A stretch of DNA of 48,696 bases from Lachnospiraceae bacterium (GTDB taxonomy: Bacteria > Bacillota > Clostridia > Lachnospirales > Lachnospiraceae). The position numbers and the translations under genes are program-made. Under the pieces are notes generated by a model, which did no database searches, had not been told where the DNA came from, and was given only the letters and a program-made list of their open reading frames with translations. Numbering within the stretch: position 1 is the stretch's first letter; each line of letters begins with the position of its first letter. Below are positions 25,976 through 33,892 of the stretch, piece after piece. The stretch covers positions 1-48,696 of the forward strand of contig JAEEGQ010000077.1 of NCBI GenBank assembly GCA_016280395.1, in the 5' to 3' direction.

Positions 25976-26024
25976 AAAAACACTGCCGTTTCGGGCTTTT
26001 GACCCGTCGCGGCAGTATTTTTTG
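25976..26024 (-). terminator. Terminator of the gpx gene
   Basis: ACTGCCG/CGGCAGT stem (25982-25988 with 26010-26016) with inner CGGG/CCCG pairs and A/T tails on both sides, so it may act in both directions. Confidence 0.8.
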
Positions 26025-26058
26025 TCATATTCTCATTTTTGTACTGCTGCCCTTATGC

Positions 26059-26610
26059 TTACTGCTCAACAGCCTTGATCACGCACTCTTTTACTTTCTT
26101 CATGTCTTCAGTGGGCTCGAAACGAGCAACTACATTGCCTTCGCGGTCAACAAGGAACTTGGTGAAATTCCACTTGATGTATGCCTTGTCTCCGAACTTC
26201 TTATTGTTTGCCGCCGTGAAGGTATTGAGCATTCCGTTCTTGAGGCCTTTACCAAAGCCTTCAAAGGGCTTCTCGGTAGCAAGATAAACAAACAGAGGAT
26301 CAGCGGTCTCGCCGTTAACATCTATCTTCTTAAACTGAGGGAAATCCGTGCCGAACTTCATTGTGCAGAACTCATGGATCTCGTCGTCCGAGCCCGGAGC
26401 CTGGTTTGCAAACTGGTTGCAGGGGAAATCAAGGATTTCGAAGCCCTTGTCCTTAAGCTCCTTATACATTTCCTCGAGGGGCTCATAATGAGGTGTGAAG
26501 CCGCAGCCTGTAGCGGTATTGACGATGAGGAGCACCTTGCCCTTGTAGTCTGCAAGCGATACTTCATTACCTTTTCTGTCTGTTACTGTGAAATCATATA
26601 CTGTCTTCAT
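26059..26610 (-). CDS. Glutathione peroxidase family thiol peroxidase
   Basis: 183 residues from ATG 26610 (MKTVYDFTVTDRKG), GGAG six bases upstream. Thioredoxin-fold peroxidase: peroxidatic Cys36 in NTATGCGFTPHYEPLE, then the family block LDFPCNQFANQAPGSDDEI (with a second Cys), and the WNFTKFLVDREGNVV block. A cysteine, not selenocysteine, form; bacterial members usually draw electrons from thioredoxin. It lies 50 bases behind an OhrR-like regulator gene and is probably co-transcribed with it. Confidence 0.95.
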   Translation of the reverse strand: MKTVYDFTVTDRKGNEVSLADYKGKVLLIVNTATGCGFTPHYEPLEEMYKELKDKGFEILDFPCNQFANQAPGSDDEIHEFCTMKFGTDFPQFKKIDVNGETADPLFVYLATEKPFEGFGKGLKNGMLNTFTAANNKKFGDKAYIKWNFTKFLVDREGNVVARFEPTEDMKKVKECVIKAVEQ

Positions 26611-26660
26611 GTTTTTCTCCATTCTGCCGGTCTTCCGGCTTAAAGTGGCCTGCTTTTCTC

Positions 26661-27104
26661 CTACTGTTCTTTTCGCATATCAAGCAGTTCGTAAAGCAGA
26701 TCATAAAGCTGCTTTGCTTTTTCCGGCGGGAACTTGATACACCCTGCCATTTTCAACGGAATATCCTTTGCCTTGTCAAAGAGCGCTCTGCCTTTTTCCG
26801 TCAGGGAAACCACTACTACTCTGTCGTCCTCCGGACTTCTGTGTTTTTCCACAAAACCTTCTGTCTGCATCTTTTTGAGCAGGGGACTTAAGGTTCCGTT
26901 ATCAAGCCTGAGCTTGTCGCATATCTCTCCGACGGGAACCCCGTCCTTTTCCCACAGCACAAGAAAGACGATGTACTGCGTGTAGGTTATCCCCAGAGGT
27001 TTTAAGAATGGCGTGTACCGGGCGATAACATCCCTTGCTGCCGCGTACAGAGGAAAACACAGCTGGTTTTCCAGTTTCATTGCCTCATGGCAATCATATT
27101 CCAT
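26661..27104 (-). CDS. MarR-family peroxide sensor, OhrR-like
   Basis: 147 residues from ATG 27104 (MEYDCHEAMKLENQLCFPLYAAARDV); GGAAGG lies nine bases upstream, whereas the alternative GTG at 27113 has no room. The winged helix-turn-helix reads ITYTQYIVFLVLWEKDGVPVGEICDKLRLDNGTLSPLLKKMQTEGFVEKHRSPEDDRVVVVSLT. Cys16 in LCFPLYA corresponds to the reactive Cys15 of OhrR, which senses organic hydroperoxides. It is upstream of a thiol peroxidase gene, fitting that role, and has an inverted repeat over its promoter, fitting autorepression. Confidence 0.9.
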   Translation of the reverse strand: MEYDCHEAMKLENQLCFPLYAAARDVIARYTPFLKPLGITYTQYIVFLVLWEKDGVPVGEICDKLRLDNGTLSPLLKKMQTEGFVEKHRSPEDDRVVVVSLTEKGRALFDKAKDIPLKMAGCIKFPPEKAKQLYDLLYELLDMRKEQ

Positions 27105-27143
27105 AATTCTCACCCTTCCATATACGATACATTTGCTCTTGCA

Positions 27144-27242
27144 TCAACTCTCAGCTTCTGCGCTTGCGCTGCGCTTCCGCACTCCTGCACTCCTGCGATC
27201 CTGCGCTTGCGCTGTTCTTCCGCGCACATGTTCTGTTTCCAT
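27144..27242 (-). CDS. Possible leader peptide upstream of the OhrR-like gene
   Basis: A 32-codon frame beginning METEHVRGRTAQAQDRRSAG, Arg/Ala/Ser-rich. ATG 27242 has AAAAGGA six bases upstream and sits about 25 bases after the predicted transcript start, a better ribosome site than that of the regulator gene itself. It ends 39 bases before the regulator start. It covers a GC-rich imperfect direct repeat (CTGCGCTTGCGCTG twice). Not recognised; may be a real small leader gene or chance. Confidence 0.4.
   Translation of the reverse strand: METEHVRGRTAQAQDRRSAGVRKRSASAEAES
27154..27235. repeat. GC-rich imperfect direct repeat in the OhrR leader
   Basis: CTGCGCTTGCGCTG occurs twice about 54 bp apart, each followed by a (G)CTTCCGC-GCAC-like tail, with CACTCCTGCACTCCTGCGATCCTG between them. 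Far more GC-rich than its flanks. Confidence 0.65.
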
Positions 27243-27267
27243 AGCGTGTCCTTTTGTTTGATGCAAT

Positions 27268-27298
27268 TATATTTTATCAAATATATTTCATTTGTCAA
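27268..27298 (-). promoter_or_regulatory. Promoter and candidate operator of the OhrR-gpx operon
   Basis: -35 TTGACA (27293-27298), 16 bp, -10 TAAAAT (27271-27276). A perfect 7-bp inverted repeat TATATTT-N4-AAATATA (27268-27285) overlaps the -10, the size and position expected of a MarR-family operator. Confidence 0.75.
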
Positions 27299-27308
27299 TA
27301 CCCTTTTT

Positions 27309-27343
27309 AAAAAAATTTTCCGGAGGTTCAAAAACCTCCGGAA
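27309..27343 (-). terminator. Terminator of the MFS gene
   Basis: Eleven-bp perfect stem TTCCGGAGGTT/AACCTCCGGAA (27318-27328 with 27333-27343), followed by a T-rich tract on the minus strand; only 10 bases separate it from the -35 of the next operon. Confidence 0.88.
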
Positions 27344-27381
27344 TTATATGCAAAAGCAGCTTGTCCTTTTCAATGTCCCGC

Positions 27382-28710
27382 TCAATGCCCTGCTTTTTTA
27401 TGATGCTTCCATGCAGGGATGAGCGGAAGGAAGGTCAGTAGCACAAGCACCGCTCCGGTCGTGAGCAGCGTGTGGGTCGGAAGATACTCGGTAAAGCCGT
27501 TTTCGTCCACAAATTCGCCGCTGCGTTTTATTATAGGGTTGGCAATGAGCGGCGCGATGATCATAGGGATCAGCACAAAAAACAGGATCCTGATACCCTC
27601 AAACTGCCCCCTTGCATCCACCGGGTAAAGCGGCTTGCTCCATGCCGTGATCGCCTGCAGAAACAGGACATAACCGGTACCGAGCAGGAATATGCCGATA
27701 AACAGTACCGGGTTGAAGAGGCTCTGCGTATTGATATTATCGGGCCTTACGAACAGACCCATGATCCCTACACCGAGACTGTTGATGACAACGGCCGCTG
27801 CCGCCACCACCGGTTCCTTCCCCCTGTTCAAAAGCCTTGTGCAGGGAATAGTCAGGAGTGTTGCGAGTATCAGCGCGATCCCCTCGATAAAGCCCATCAG
27901 ATCCGCGGTAAACCCGAGATAATAGATCATGTAATTGCCGATATGGGTGAAATACATGTTAAATGCGATGAAATACACCGCAAGGGCCAGGTTGACCCAC
28001 GCCAGTTCGCGGTTTTTCAGGTATTCCCCGAAATTGAATATAGAGAAGAACTGCTTTGAGAAGCTCCCTTTTTTCGCCGGCGCAAGGCCCTCTGCGTCCT
28101 TCATAACAAACAGCGACAGCACGCCGAACAGGATAACCGCAACGCCCATCACGATGAAAAGTCTCATGTAATTGTCGTCGGCGCCGACAAGCATTCCGCC
28201 GACTACGGTGCCGATGATGGTGCCGATTATCGGCTGGGTCGCGATGGCTGCGCCAAGCTGCCCGCGGTTTGTTTCGTTCATATGATCGTTGATCCACGCA
28301 TTAAGGCCGATATCGTTGCCCATGGAACCAAAGAAGCTCATCACCGCATCCGAGGCAACAACCGCTATCCCCGCAGTAAGCAGGAGCTTTGCGTCGTTTC
28401 CGGCGCCGCCTTTCGTGATAAACTCCGTAAGACCGAACCCTATCGTGAAGATACCCCATAGTATGTACCCGACTGCCACAAGGATCTTGCGTTTTCCCTG
28501 TCTGTCGGACACGGTCCCGAACAGGAATGTTGAAAGCGTCGTCGCTGCTGCGGAAACACCGACCATCCACGATATTATAGTCGGATCCTTGGCTATCTTT
28601 GCGTAAACGAATGTGTTGAACCACTGGTTCTCCATGTTCCAGCAAAGCTGTCCCGCAATGCCGAGCCCCCAGACCAGCACCCAAAATATCATACCGTTCT
28701 TCTTTTTCAT
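27382..28710 (-). CDS. Major facilitator superfamily transporter
   Basis: 442 residues from ATG 28710 (MKKKNGMIFWVLVWGLGIAGQ), GAGGTGA upstream. About 12 hydrophobic helices. The MFS loop between helices 2 and 3 is recognisable as FGTVSDRQGKRK. The pattern with MGNDIGLNAWINDHMNETNRGQ in the first half resembles the sugar-cation (GPH-like) or solute carriers of Clostridia, but substrate cannot be assigned. Monocistronic, with its own promoter and terminator. Confidence 0.85.
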   Translation of the reverse strand: MKKKNGMIFWVLVWGLGIAGQLCWNMENQWFNTFVYAKIAKDPTIISWMVGVSAAATTLSTFLFGTVSDRQGKRKILVAVGYILWGIFTIGFGLTEFITKGGAGNDAKLLLTAGIAVVASDAVMSFFGSMGNDIGLNAWINDHMNETNRGQLGAAIATQPIIGTIIGTVVGGMLVGADDNYMRLFIVMGVAVILFGVLSLFVMKDAEGLAPAKKGSFSKQFFSIFNFGEYLKNRELAWVNLALAVYFIAFNMYFTHIGNYMIYYLGFTADLMGFIEGIALILATLLTIPCTRLLNRGKEPVVAAAAVVINSLGVGIMGLFVRPDNINTQSLFNPVLFIGIFLLGTGYVLFLQAITAWSKPLYPVDARGQFEGIRILFFVLIPMIIAPLIANPIIKRSGEFVDENGFTEYLPTHTLLTTGAVLVLLTFLPLIPAWKHHKKAGH

Positions 28711-28744
28711 GCACTCACCTCTGTATACACATATTCCTGATACG

Positions 28745-28773
28745 AGTATATAATACCAAAAGGCGGTTTTCAA
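28745..28773 (-). promoter_or_regulatory. Promoter of the MFS gene
   Basis: -35 TTGAAA (28768-28773), 17 bp, -10 TATACT (28745-28750). Confidence 0.78.
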
Positions 28774-28864
28774 TCACAATTATCGCAGCGGAGACTGCAG
28801 GGCATGGGTCGGCATTCTCCGTGTCATCCATGACCTAAACCCGCGAAATGCCCGGCAGGGTCAT

Positions 28865-28906
28865 AAAACAGCCGCCGGGGGCTTCCGTCCTTCAGATGCC
28901 CCCGGC
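28865..28906 (-). terminator. Terminator of the padR-DUF1700-DUF4097 operon
   Basis: Perfect 9-bp stem GCCGGGGGC/GCCCCCGGC (28874-28882 with 28898-28906), T tract TGTTTTAT on the minus strand. Confidence 0.85.
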
Positions 28907-28935
28907 AGTTCTTGTGCGGACACCCGTCCCGCTCA

Positions 28936-29901
28936 TCAGTTTATTGAGATCTTGATATTTCCTGTATCCGTCTTGATATCGCAGCGTCCGCCGGCAGTAC
29001 ACCTTGGAACATCGATATGCCCGGTATCGCTTGATGCGAAGATTATCATATCCGAAACAAAGGAACCCTTCACGTCTCCTGTATCGGTCTCGATATTGAC
29101 CTCGGCCGCATCACACTTTTCAAAGCGTACATTGCCTGTGCTCCTTTTTATCTTAAGAAGGCCCGAAGTCTTAAGGTTTTCAAATGTAATGGCCCCCGTG
29201 CTGCCTTCCGAGGTAAATGAACCGCAGGTAACATCCGTAAACTGGGACCTGCCGGTGCTTACCTTGAGGTACACGTCTCCCGCGCATTCAAGAGACTTGA
29301 CCGTGACAGAGCCCGTTGAGACCTTAAGGCTTACACTTGCTGCCGAAACACCTTCAAGGGTTATGGAACCCGTGCTGAGCCCGATACTTAGCGCGCCTGT
29401 TACGGAAGCCTTGCTGTTAACGTCGCCGGTGCTCGCATTGATCTTAAAGTTTGCAAAGGTGAAATCGGCAGGGATTTCGATATCTCCCGTATCCTCGCTG
29501 ATATCCAGGGACTCAAACGAGGTGTCCGCAAGATAAACCGTGACCACAGGCGACTTAAAGCTGAAGACTTTGATATTCTGATGCCACTTTCCTTCAAATG
29601 CCTTGACCTCAAGCTTGCCCGAACTCAGATTCACACTGTGTTTGTGCTTTTCGTCCTCAAAACACTCCACTCTGTTCTTTCCGTCGTCCGACTTTTTGAA
29701 GACTATCTTCGCGACATCTGTATTAAACGAGATATCCGTGATCTTTTCAGTGCCCAGGTCATACTCGCTCGTCACATAGTTTGCAGTGTCAAGCGCCCTG
29801 AAATCCCAGTTGTTGTTTACCATGGCTATCACGAAAATGACAGCCCCGATGATGATAAGTCCTGCCGCAACAAGGACCAGTATCTTTATTGTATCTTTCA
29901 T
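28936..29901 (-). CDS. DUF4097 beta-helix-type envelope protein
   Basis: 321 residues from ATG 29901 (MKDTIKILVLVAAG), AGGAG eight bases upstream. One N-terminal membrane helix (about 6-30), then an extracellular all-beta region with repeated STG/DTG turns spaced about 18-22 residues (for example SEDTGDIEIP, ASTGDVNS, LSTGSITL, VSTGSVTV, RSTGNVRF, TDTGDVKG, TDTGNIKI). This is the DUF4097 repeat, predicted to form a right-handed beta solenoid. With PadR and DUF1700 it forms a common Firmicute trio thought to respond to envelope stress; the exact role is unknown. Confidence 0.92.
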   Translation of the reverse strand: MKDTIKILVLVAAGLIIIGAVIFVIAMVNNNWDFRALDTANYVTSEYDLGTEKITDISFNTDVAKIVFKKSDDGKNRVECFEDEKHKHSVNLSSGKLEVKAFEGKWHQNIKVFSFKSPVVTVYLADTSFESLDISEDTGDIEIPADFTFANFKINASTGDVNSKASVTGALSIGLSTGSITLEGVSAASVSLKVSTGSVTVKSLECAGDVYLKVSTGRSQFTDVTCGSFTSEGSTGAITFENLKTSGLLKIKRSTGNVRFEKCDAAEVNIETDTGDVKGSFVSDMIIFASSDTGHIDVPRCTAGGRCDIKTDTGNIKISIN

Positions 29902-29921
29902 TTTCTTTTCTCCTGACTGTT

Positions 29922-30518
29922 TTATTTTCTCACAAACATTGATTTGATGCCGAGCCATATCTTCTTTCCGAGCACAACCGCGCCCTTTGAAGCGGCTTTA
30001 CATACAAAGAACATCAGTATTGAAAGGCCCGCGAGCATCACGCCTGCGCCAAGCATTGCAAATGCGTTTGCAGGCATCCCCATCACAAGGAATATCACAA
30101 ATCCAACCACACCGGCTGCAGCACCCGCAACCAAAGAGATAAACACTGCCCAGAGCGATATTATCACTGCCCAGATGCTGACATAGATCACAAAGACTAC
30201 GCTGATCGCTACAATAAGAAGCGGGAACCAGAGCGGGAAACCAAGCACCAAAAGGATGATCTCCCAGGCTTTTAAGCCCCTCTTTGGTGTAACACACTCT
30301 TTGATTATCTTCGGCAACGGAGTCTCCGCAAGGACCTGCTTTACTATCTTGTCGACAGGGCCGATCTCTGCTGTCGCTGCCTCTTCGGAAAGCCCTTCTT
30401 CAATGCGGTCGTCTATCATCTCGCTGTAAAAGCCGACACGCTCTTCGACATCGCTCCCCGGCAGGCCCGTGAGTCCGATCCGAAGTTCATTTATAAACTC
30501 CTGCTTATTCATTGACAT
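29922..30518 (-). CDS. DUF1700/HAAS-domain membrane protein
   Basis: 198 residues. The N-terminal helical HAAS signalling domain reads MNKQEFINELRIGLTGLPGSDVEERVGFYSEMIDDRIEEGLSEEAA, followed by several hydrophobic helices (about 85-185). ATG 30518 or the ATG two codons later could be the start; GGGAGG lies 3-9 bases upstream. It overlaps the padR 3' end by 14 bases, so the two are translationally linked. HAAS proteins are thought to pass signals between PadR-like regulators and envelope partners. Confidence 0.9.
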   Translation of the reverse strand: MSMNKQEFINELRIGLTGLPGSDVEERVGFYSEMIDDRIEEGLSEEAATAEIGPVDKIVKQVLAETPLPKIIKECVTPKRGLKAWEIILLVLGFPLWFPLLIVAISVVFVIYVSIWAVIISLWAVFISLVAGAAAGVVGFVIFLVMGMPANAFAMLGAGVMLAGLSILMFFVCKAASKGAVVLGKKIWLGIKSMFVRK

Positions 30519-30825
30519 GTTCCTCCCTGGTCACAAATTGATAAATCTTTTCTATCTCTTTCCAGTCATCCTTGAATTCATCGATCCGGTGCATGCCTCC
30601 CGGTGTAATGCGATAATATTTTCTCAGTCTCCCGTCATGCTCCGCACTCCATACGGTAAGCATATTTGCGGTTTCAAGGCGTTTCAGGATCGTGTACAGA
30701 GTGGATTCCGACAGCTCCGTGTAAGGCTTCAGATCTTTTATTATCTTATAACCGTAGGAGTCTTCACTTTTAATTGCTGCGAGCACACATACGTCCAAAA
30801 GGCCGCGTTTCAGCTGAATATCCAT
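30505..30825 (-). CDS. PadR-family transcriptional regulator
   Basis: 106 residues, the short PadR form. Winged helix: IQLKRGLLDVCVLAAIKSEDSYGYKIIKDL, SESTLYTILKRLETANMLTVW, then the GRLRKYYRITPGG wing. First gene of the DUF1700-DUF4097 operon and probably its autorepressor; a palindrome lies in the promoter spacer. Confidence 0.93.
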   Translation of the reverse strand: MDIQLKRGLLDVCVLAAIKSEDSYGYKIIKDLKPYTELSESTLYTILKRLETANMLTVWSAEHDGRLRKYYRITPGGMHRIDEFKDDWKEIEKIYQFVTREEHVNE

Positions 30826-30913
30826 ATATTATCCGTTTCTCCTTTCACAGTGTTTAACGCCGGCAGCAGGAAAACAGCGCTGTTTTTTCCCGTTACCTCG
30901 CCTTGTGGGATAC

Positions 30914-30942
30914 ATCATATCACGAAGTATATCGTGTGTCAA
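30914..30942 (-). promoter_or_regulatory. padR operon promoter with palindrome in the spacer
   Basis: -35 TTGACA (30937-30942), 17 bp, -10 TATGAT (30914-30919). The spacer (30921-30936) is itself an inverted repeat CACGA-N6-TCGTG, a likely operator for the PadR protein. Confidence 0.82.
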
Positions 30943-31076
30943 GGTATATTTTAAAAAATATTTACGGTCTCTTTTACCACCATGGAAATCCTGTTATATA
31001 CCGCAAAAATCCCCCTTACAGTCCGCTGAGATCCCTTTACGGACCGCGGCCCCTTTTTAGCATCCGTATACAGCGC
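30943..31076. other. Gene-free stretch
   Basis: Between the padR promoter and the next terminator. AT-rich then GC-rich; I see no frame with a ribosome site, RNA gene or clear repeat. Confidence 0.4.
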
Positions 31077-31104
31077 AAAACGGGGCCTCCTTCCGGAAGC
31101 CCCG
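31077..31104 (-). terminator. Terminator of the LytTR-DUF3021 operon
   Basis: CGGGGC/GCCCCG outer stem with inner TTCC/GGAA pairs, then TTTT on the minus strand. Confidence 0.75.
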
Positions 31105-31175
31105 ATAACACTTTAATATCTTCTGTTGTGGAGATCAGTGTGGGATCGGCTGCGGATCAAAACATATAATCCCGC

Positions 31176-31646
31176 TTATCTCTCTGTCTCCGGATCTGTC
31201 GACATCTCGTTTATCTCCCTGATATCTGCTTTAAGTTTTTTATAGGCCACAACAAACATGATCACATGTGTTGCGGCATATCCCGCAAGAGTACCGATAA
31301 ACGCCTCGGGATACTTCTGGAGCTGCCAGAGGAGCATCGTTATCCCCACACAGACAGCCGAAGTAACGACAAAGTAGATAACGCTCTGCAGCAGGAAACC
31401 AAGCCTTTCAACATCATAGATAAACGTCATTACCGAGAACACAAAACCGATGATCCCATACAGCAGCACATTTACATACGCTGCAACGGCAGGTGTGGGA
31501 AAGAGTGCACGGTATGCGGGTGACATAGAGATAAACCCGCTTGCGCCGCAGGCGTTTGCTATGCCGTCAATTGCCAGATTTATGATGAGTCCCGCAAGCG
31601 CAGATATCCCAAAACTTATCAGTCCTCTTTTCAGATACTCGTTCAT
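31176..31646 (-). CDS. DUF3021 four-helix membrane protein
   Basis: 156 residues with four hydrophobic helices (about 8-28, 55-78, 86-106, 115-135) and a basic C-terminal tail. It begins MNEYLKRGLISFGISALAGL, a DUF3021-style start. It overlaps the LytTR gene by four bases (ATGA), a standard LytTR/DUF3021 pairing in Firmicutes, in which the membrane protein is thought to restrain the regulator. Confidence 0.88.
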   Translation of the reverse strand: MNEYLKRGLISFGISALAGLIINLAIDGIANACGASGFISMSPAYRALFPTPAVAAYVNVLLYGIIGFVFSVMTFIYDVERLGFLLQSVIYFVVTSAVCVGITMLLWQLQKYPEAFIGTLAGYAATHVIMFVVAYKKLKADIREINEMSTDPETER

Positions 31647-32107
31647 GCCTGCTTCACCTGCCTTCCGGACAAAAGCTTTTCCTTGATCTTTGCTACGTTT
31701 CGTCTCGAAACATACGCCTCGTAGCCGTCCTTCATGGTTATCCGTATGGTCCCGGTCACACTCAGGTCAAGGCTTCGTATCTTCTTAATGTTCACTATCT
31801 CAGATTTGGAGATGCGCACAAAGCTGCTCTCTCCAAGCTCTTTTTCAAGCTCGTACAGCTTGTTCTGTACCGAATATATGCCGTCATCGGTCCTCACAAA
31901 CACCTTCTGTCCCTCGGCATAGGCGGAGACGATCCGCGCCGTCACAAGCATGCAGCGGTTGCCCCATTCGTCGGTACCGGAAAGATACCTGTCATATATC
32001 TCATGAAGCTCCCGCATGATGCCGCGTACCTCATCCGTAAGCTCATTGTTGCAGACATGCAGCTCAATTTTCGTGTATCTGCCGTCTATCTCGGTCCTGA
32101 TATCCAT
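31643..32107 (-). CDS. LytTR-family DNA-binding regulator
   Basis: 154 residues from ATG 32107 (MDIRTEIDGRYTKIELHVC), GGAGGGA upstream. A short N-terminal region, then a LytTR domain (about 55-150): VFVRTDDGIYSVQNKLYELEKELGESSFVRISKSEIVNIKKIRSL and YEAYVSRRNVAKIKEKL. No receiver domain. Translationally coupled to DUF3021. Such pairs often act on a neighbouring ABC exporter, here just upstream. Confidence 0.92.
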   Translation of the reverse strand: MDIRTEIDGRYTKIELHVCNNELTDEVRGIMRELHEIYDRYLSGTDEWGNRCMLVTARIVSAYAEGQKVFVRTDDGIYSVQNKLYELEKELGESSFVRISKSEIVNIKKIRSLDLSVTGTIRITMKDGYEAYVSRRNVAKIKEKLLSGRQVKQA

Positions 32108-32190
32108 TGTCTCCCTCCAAAACAACGGGCAGCGTGCTCCGGCGGCCGTCCTTTATGCCGCCCCGCAGGCTCCGTATGTTGTTAAGAGCA

Positions 32191-32219
32191 AGTATATCAG
32201 ACCTGCAACTTTATGGCAA
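32191..32219 (-). promoter_or_regulatory. Promoter of LytTR-DUF3021
   Basis: -35 TTGCCA (32214-32219), 17 bp, -10 TATACT (32191-32196), placed between the ABC permease stop and lytTR. Confidence 0.75.
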
Positions 32220-32222
32220 CCG

Positions 32223-32996
32223 TCAGGAAAGATCCGCTCTCATCCTCTTGCCGAACACAAAGCAGGCAAGGAACGTCATTACCGCAGCAGTACCGAGTAC
32301 TATGAGCATCGGGAACAGGAACGTTTCTTTGCCAAGATCCAGGTGGATGGCGGCCCTTGCGACCTTTGTCGCATAGTAGAAAGGCGTGCATCTGCAGATC
32401 TTCTCCATTGCTCCGCCCGTTCTGTCCACGTCGAACCAGATACCGCCAAGGAAGGACCCGAGTGAGATTATGATGGAGCAGAGCCCCGGAGCGCTCTTTT
32501 CATTGAAAAGTGTCCCAAAGATGAACCCTATGGAAGTAAACATGAGCGCCGAGGGGAGGACCGCGAATGCGGCAAAGGCAAGACCCGCAATTTCAAGCTC
32601 CGTGCCGGTCACAAGAGCTGTCACCTTAGCGGCCGCAAAAGAGATAACAACCTGCACAAAAGCCACGATGAGCATCGGAAGGATGTAGCCCGCCGTAAAA
32701 TCGCCGCTCTTCATGGGAGAGGCAAAAAGCCTTACAAGGAAGGAACCGGAGCGGTCTTTTGTTACATTAAGCGCCGCAAAGAGCATAACAAAGGTCTGTC
32801 CGAAAACAGCGATGCCGCCTGCAAGATTGTCGATCCTGAAAATAGTCATCCCCGATTCTTTCGGGATGCTCGAATTGACTATGGACATGATCACGAGCAT
32901 GACGATCGGGAAGGCCACGCAGAAGATATAGCTTAGCGAGTCCCTTGACATCTCTTTAAGATTTCTTTTTGTAAAATTCAGAGCTCTGTATGTCAT
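32223..32996 (-). CDS. ABC-2 type exporter permease
   Basis: 257 residues, six predicted helices, start MTYRALNFTKRNLKEMSRDSLSYIF with an amphipathic coupling stretch before the first helix. ABC-2 features: a central GSFLVRLFASPMKSGDFTAGYILPM loop and the late block SLGSFLGGIWFDVD. Its start codon overlaps the ATPase stop (ATGA, 32993-32996). The substrate is unknown; drugs or lipids are typical. Confidence 0.9.
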   Translation of the reverse strand: MTYRALNFTKRNLKEMSRDSLSYIFCVAFPIVMLVIMSIVNSSIPKESGMTIFRIDNLAGGIAVFGQTFVMLFAALNVTKDRSGSFLVRLFASPMKSGDFTAGYILPMLIVAFVQVVISFAAAKVTALVTGTELEIAGLAFAAFAVLPSALMFTSIGFIFGTLFNEKSAPGLCSIIISLGSFLGGIWFDVDRTGGAMEKICRCTPFYYATKVARAAIHLDLGKETFLFPMLIVLGTAAVMTFLACFVFGKRMRADLS

Positions 32997-33721
32997 CTTG
33001 TGCCCCTTTCCGCAATATCAACGAAAACTTCTTCGAGTCCCTTCTTGCCGGTCATTTCTTCAAGTTCGTCAAGCGTGCCTTCTGCGGCCACCCTGCCGTT
33101 TATCATCACAAATATCCTGTCTGCGAGCGCCTCTGCTTCTTCCATGTAGTGTGTTGTAAGGATAATGGACATCCGGTCCTTTAAGCCTTCGATCTCGCGC
33201 CACAGCTCTCTTCTTGCAAGCACATCAAGTCCAAGCGTCGGTTCGTCAAGGAACAGGACTTTCGGTTCGCCGATTATCGCCATTGCTATCGAAAGCTTCC
33301 TCTTCCAGCCACCCGACAGTGTTTTTGCCGGTTTCTTTTCATACTCTCTTAAAGAGAAGGCATCTATTGCGGTTTCGACCGCTGCCGCTATCCTATCTTT
33401 TTCAAGGTATATGCCTGCCATAAATTCAAGATTCTCACGCACTGTAAGGTTTTCCGCAACGGCCGTGTCCTGGGTCGATATCCCGACAAGGCGTTTTACG
33501 GCATCGGGTTCCTTTATCACATCATGCCCGTATACCTCTGCCGTTCCTCTTGTCGGCTTTGAAAGGCAGGAAAGCATCCTTATGGTCGTTGTCTTACCGG
33601 CGCCGTTTACACCGAGCAGCGCAACGAGCTTCCCTTCCGGGATGGCGATGGACAGGTTGTCCACCGCAGTTTTTTCTTTGTAGCATTTGGTCAGTCCATT
33701 TGTTACGATCACATTTTCCAT
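32993..33721 (-). CDS. ABC exporter ATPase
   Basis: 242 residues. Walker A GVNGAGKTTT, Q-loop STQD, signature LSGGWKRKLSIAMA, Walker B VLFLDEPTLGLD, H-loop LTTHYMEEAEALADR. The signature reads LSGGW rather than LSGGQ, as in several drug/lipid exporters. ATG 33721 follows GGAGG. Pairs with the ABC-2 permease; preceded by an array of hairpins. Confidence 0.93.
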   Translation of the reverse strand: MENVIVTNGLTKCYKEKTAVDNLSIAIPEGKLVALLGVNGAGKTTTIRMLSCLSKPTRGTAEVYGHDVIKEPDAVKRLVGISTQDTAVAENLTVRENLEFMAGIYLEKDRIAAAVETAIDAFSLREYEKKPAKTLSGGWKRKLSIAMAIIGEPKVLFLDEPTLGLDVLARRELWREIEGLKDRMSIILTTHYMEEAEALADRIFVMINGRVAAEGTLDELEEMTGKKGLEEVFVDIAERGTR

Positions 33722-33735
33722 TCTTTAACCTCCAT

Positions 33736-33838
33736 GCTGCGAGCGCAGCGAGCAGCTAATGGTTGCATTTGTGCGAGGATTACGCAGCACAAATGCGATA
33801 TTTGAAAGTTTACTTTCAAATTTAACCTCTTTCTGAGG
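33736..33838 (-). repeat. Array of four hairpins in the ABC exporter leader
   Basis: Successive inverted repeats: GCTGC...GCAGC (33736-33756), GCATTTGTGC/GCACAAATGC perfect 10 bp (33765-33774 with 33787-33796), TTTGAAAG/CTTTCAAA perfect 8 bp (33801-33820), and CCTC/GAGG (33826-33838). The first abuts the exporter ribosome site. It resembles the compact palindromic elements repeated in clostridial genomes, but a leader control region is equally possible. Confidence 0.6.
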
Positions 33839-33892
33839 CCTAAGCCTTCTGTCCGGCAGCAGGGCCCGCGCGTTCTGTCCGGTCCTTTGCGC

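Noticed and set aside
27110-27331. 73-codon minus-strand frame over the OhrR promoter
   Set aside because: It starts upstream of the predicted promoter and has no ribosome site; only the shorter 32-codon frame in another register is kept as a low-confidence leader.
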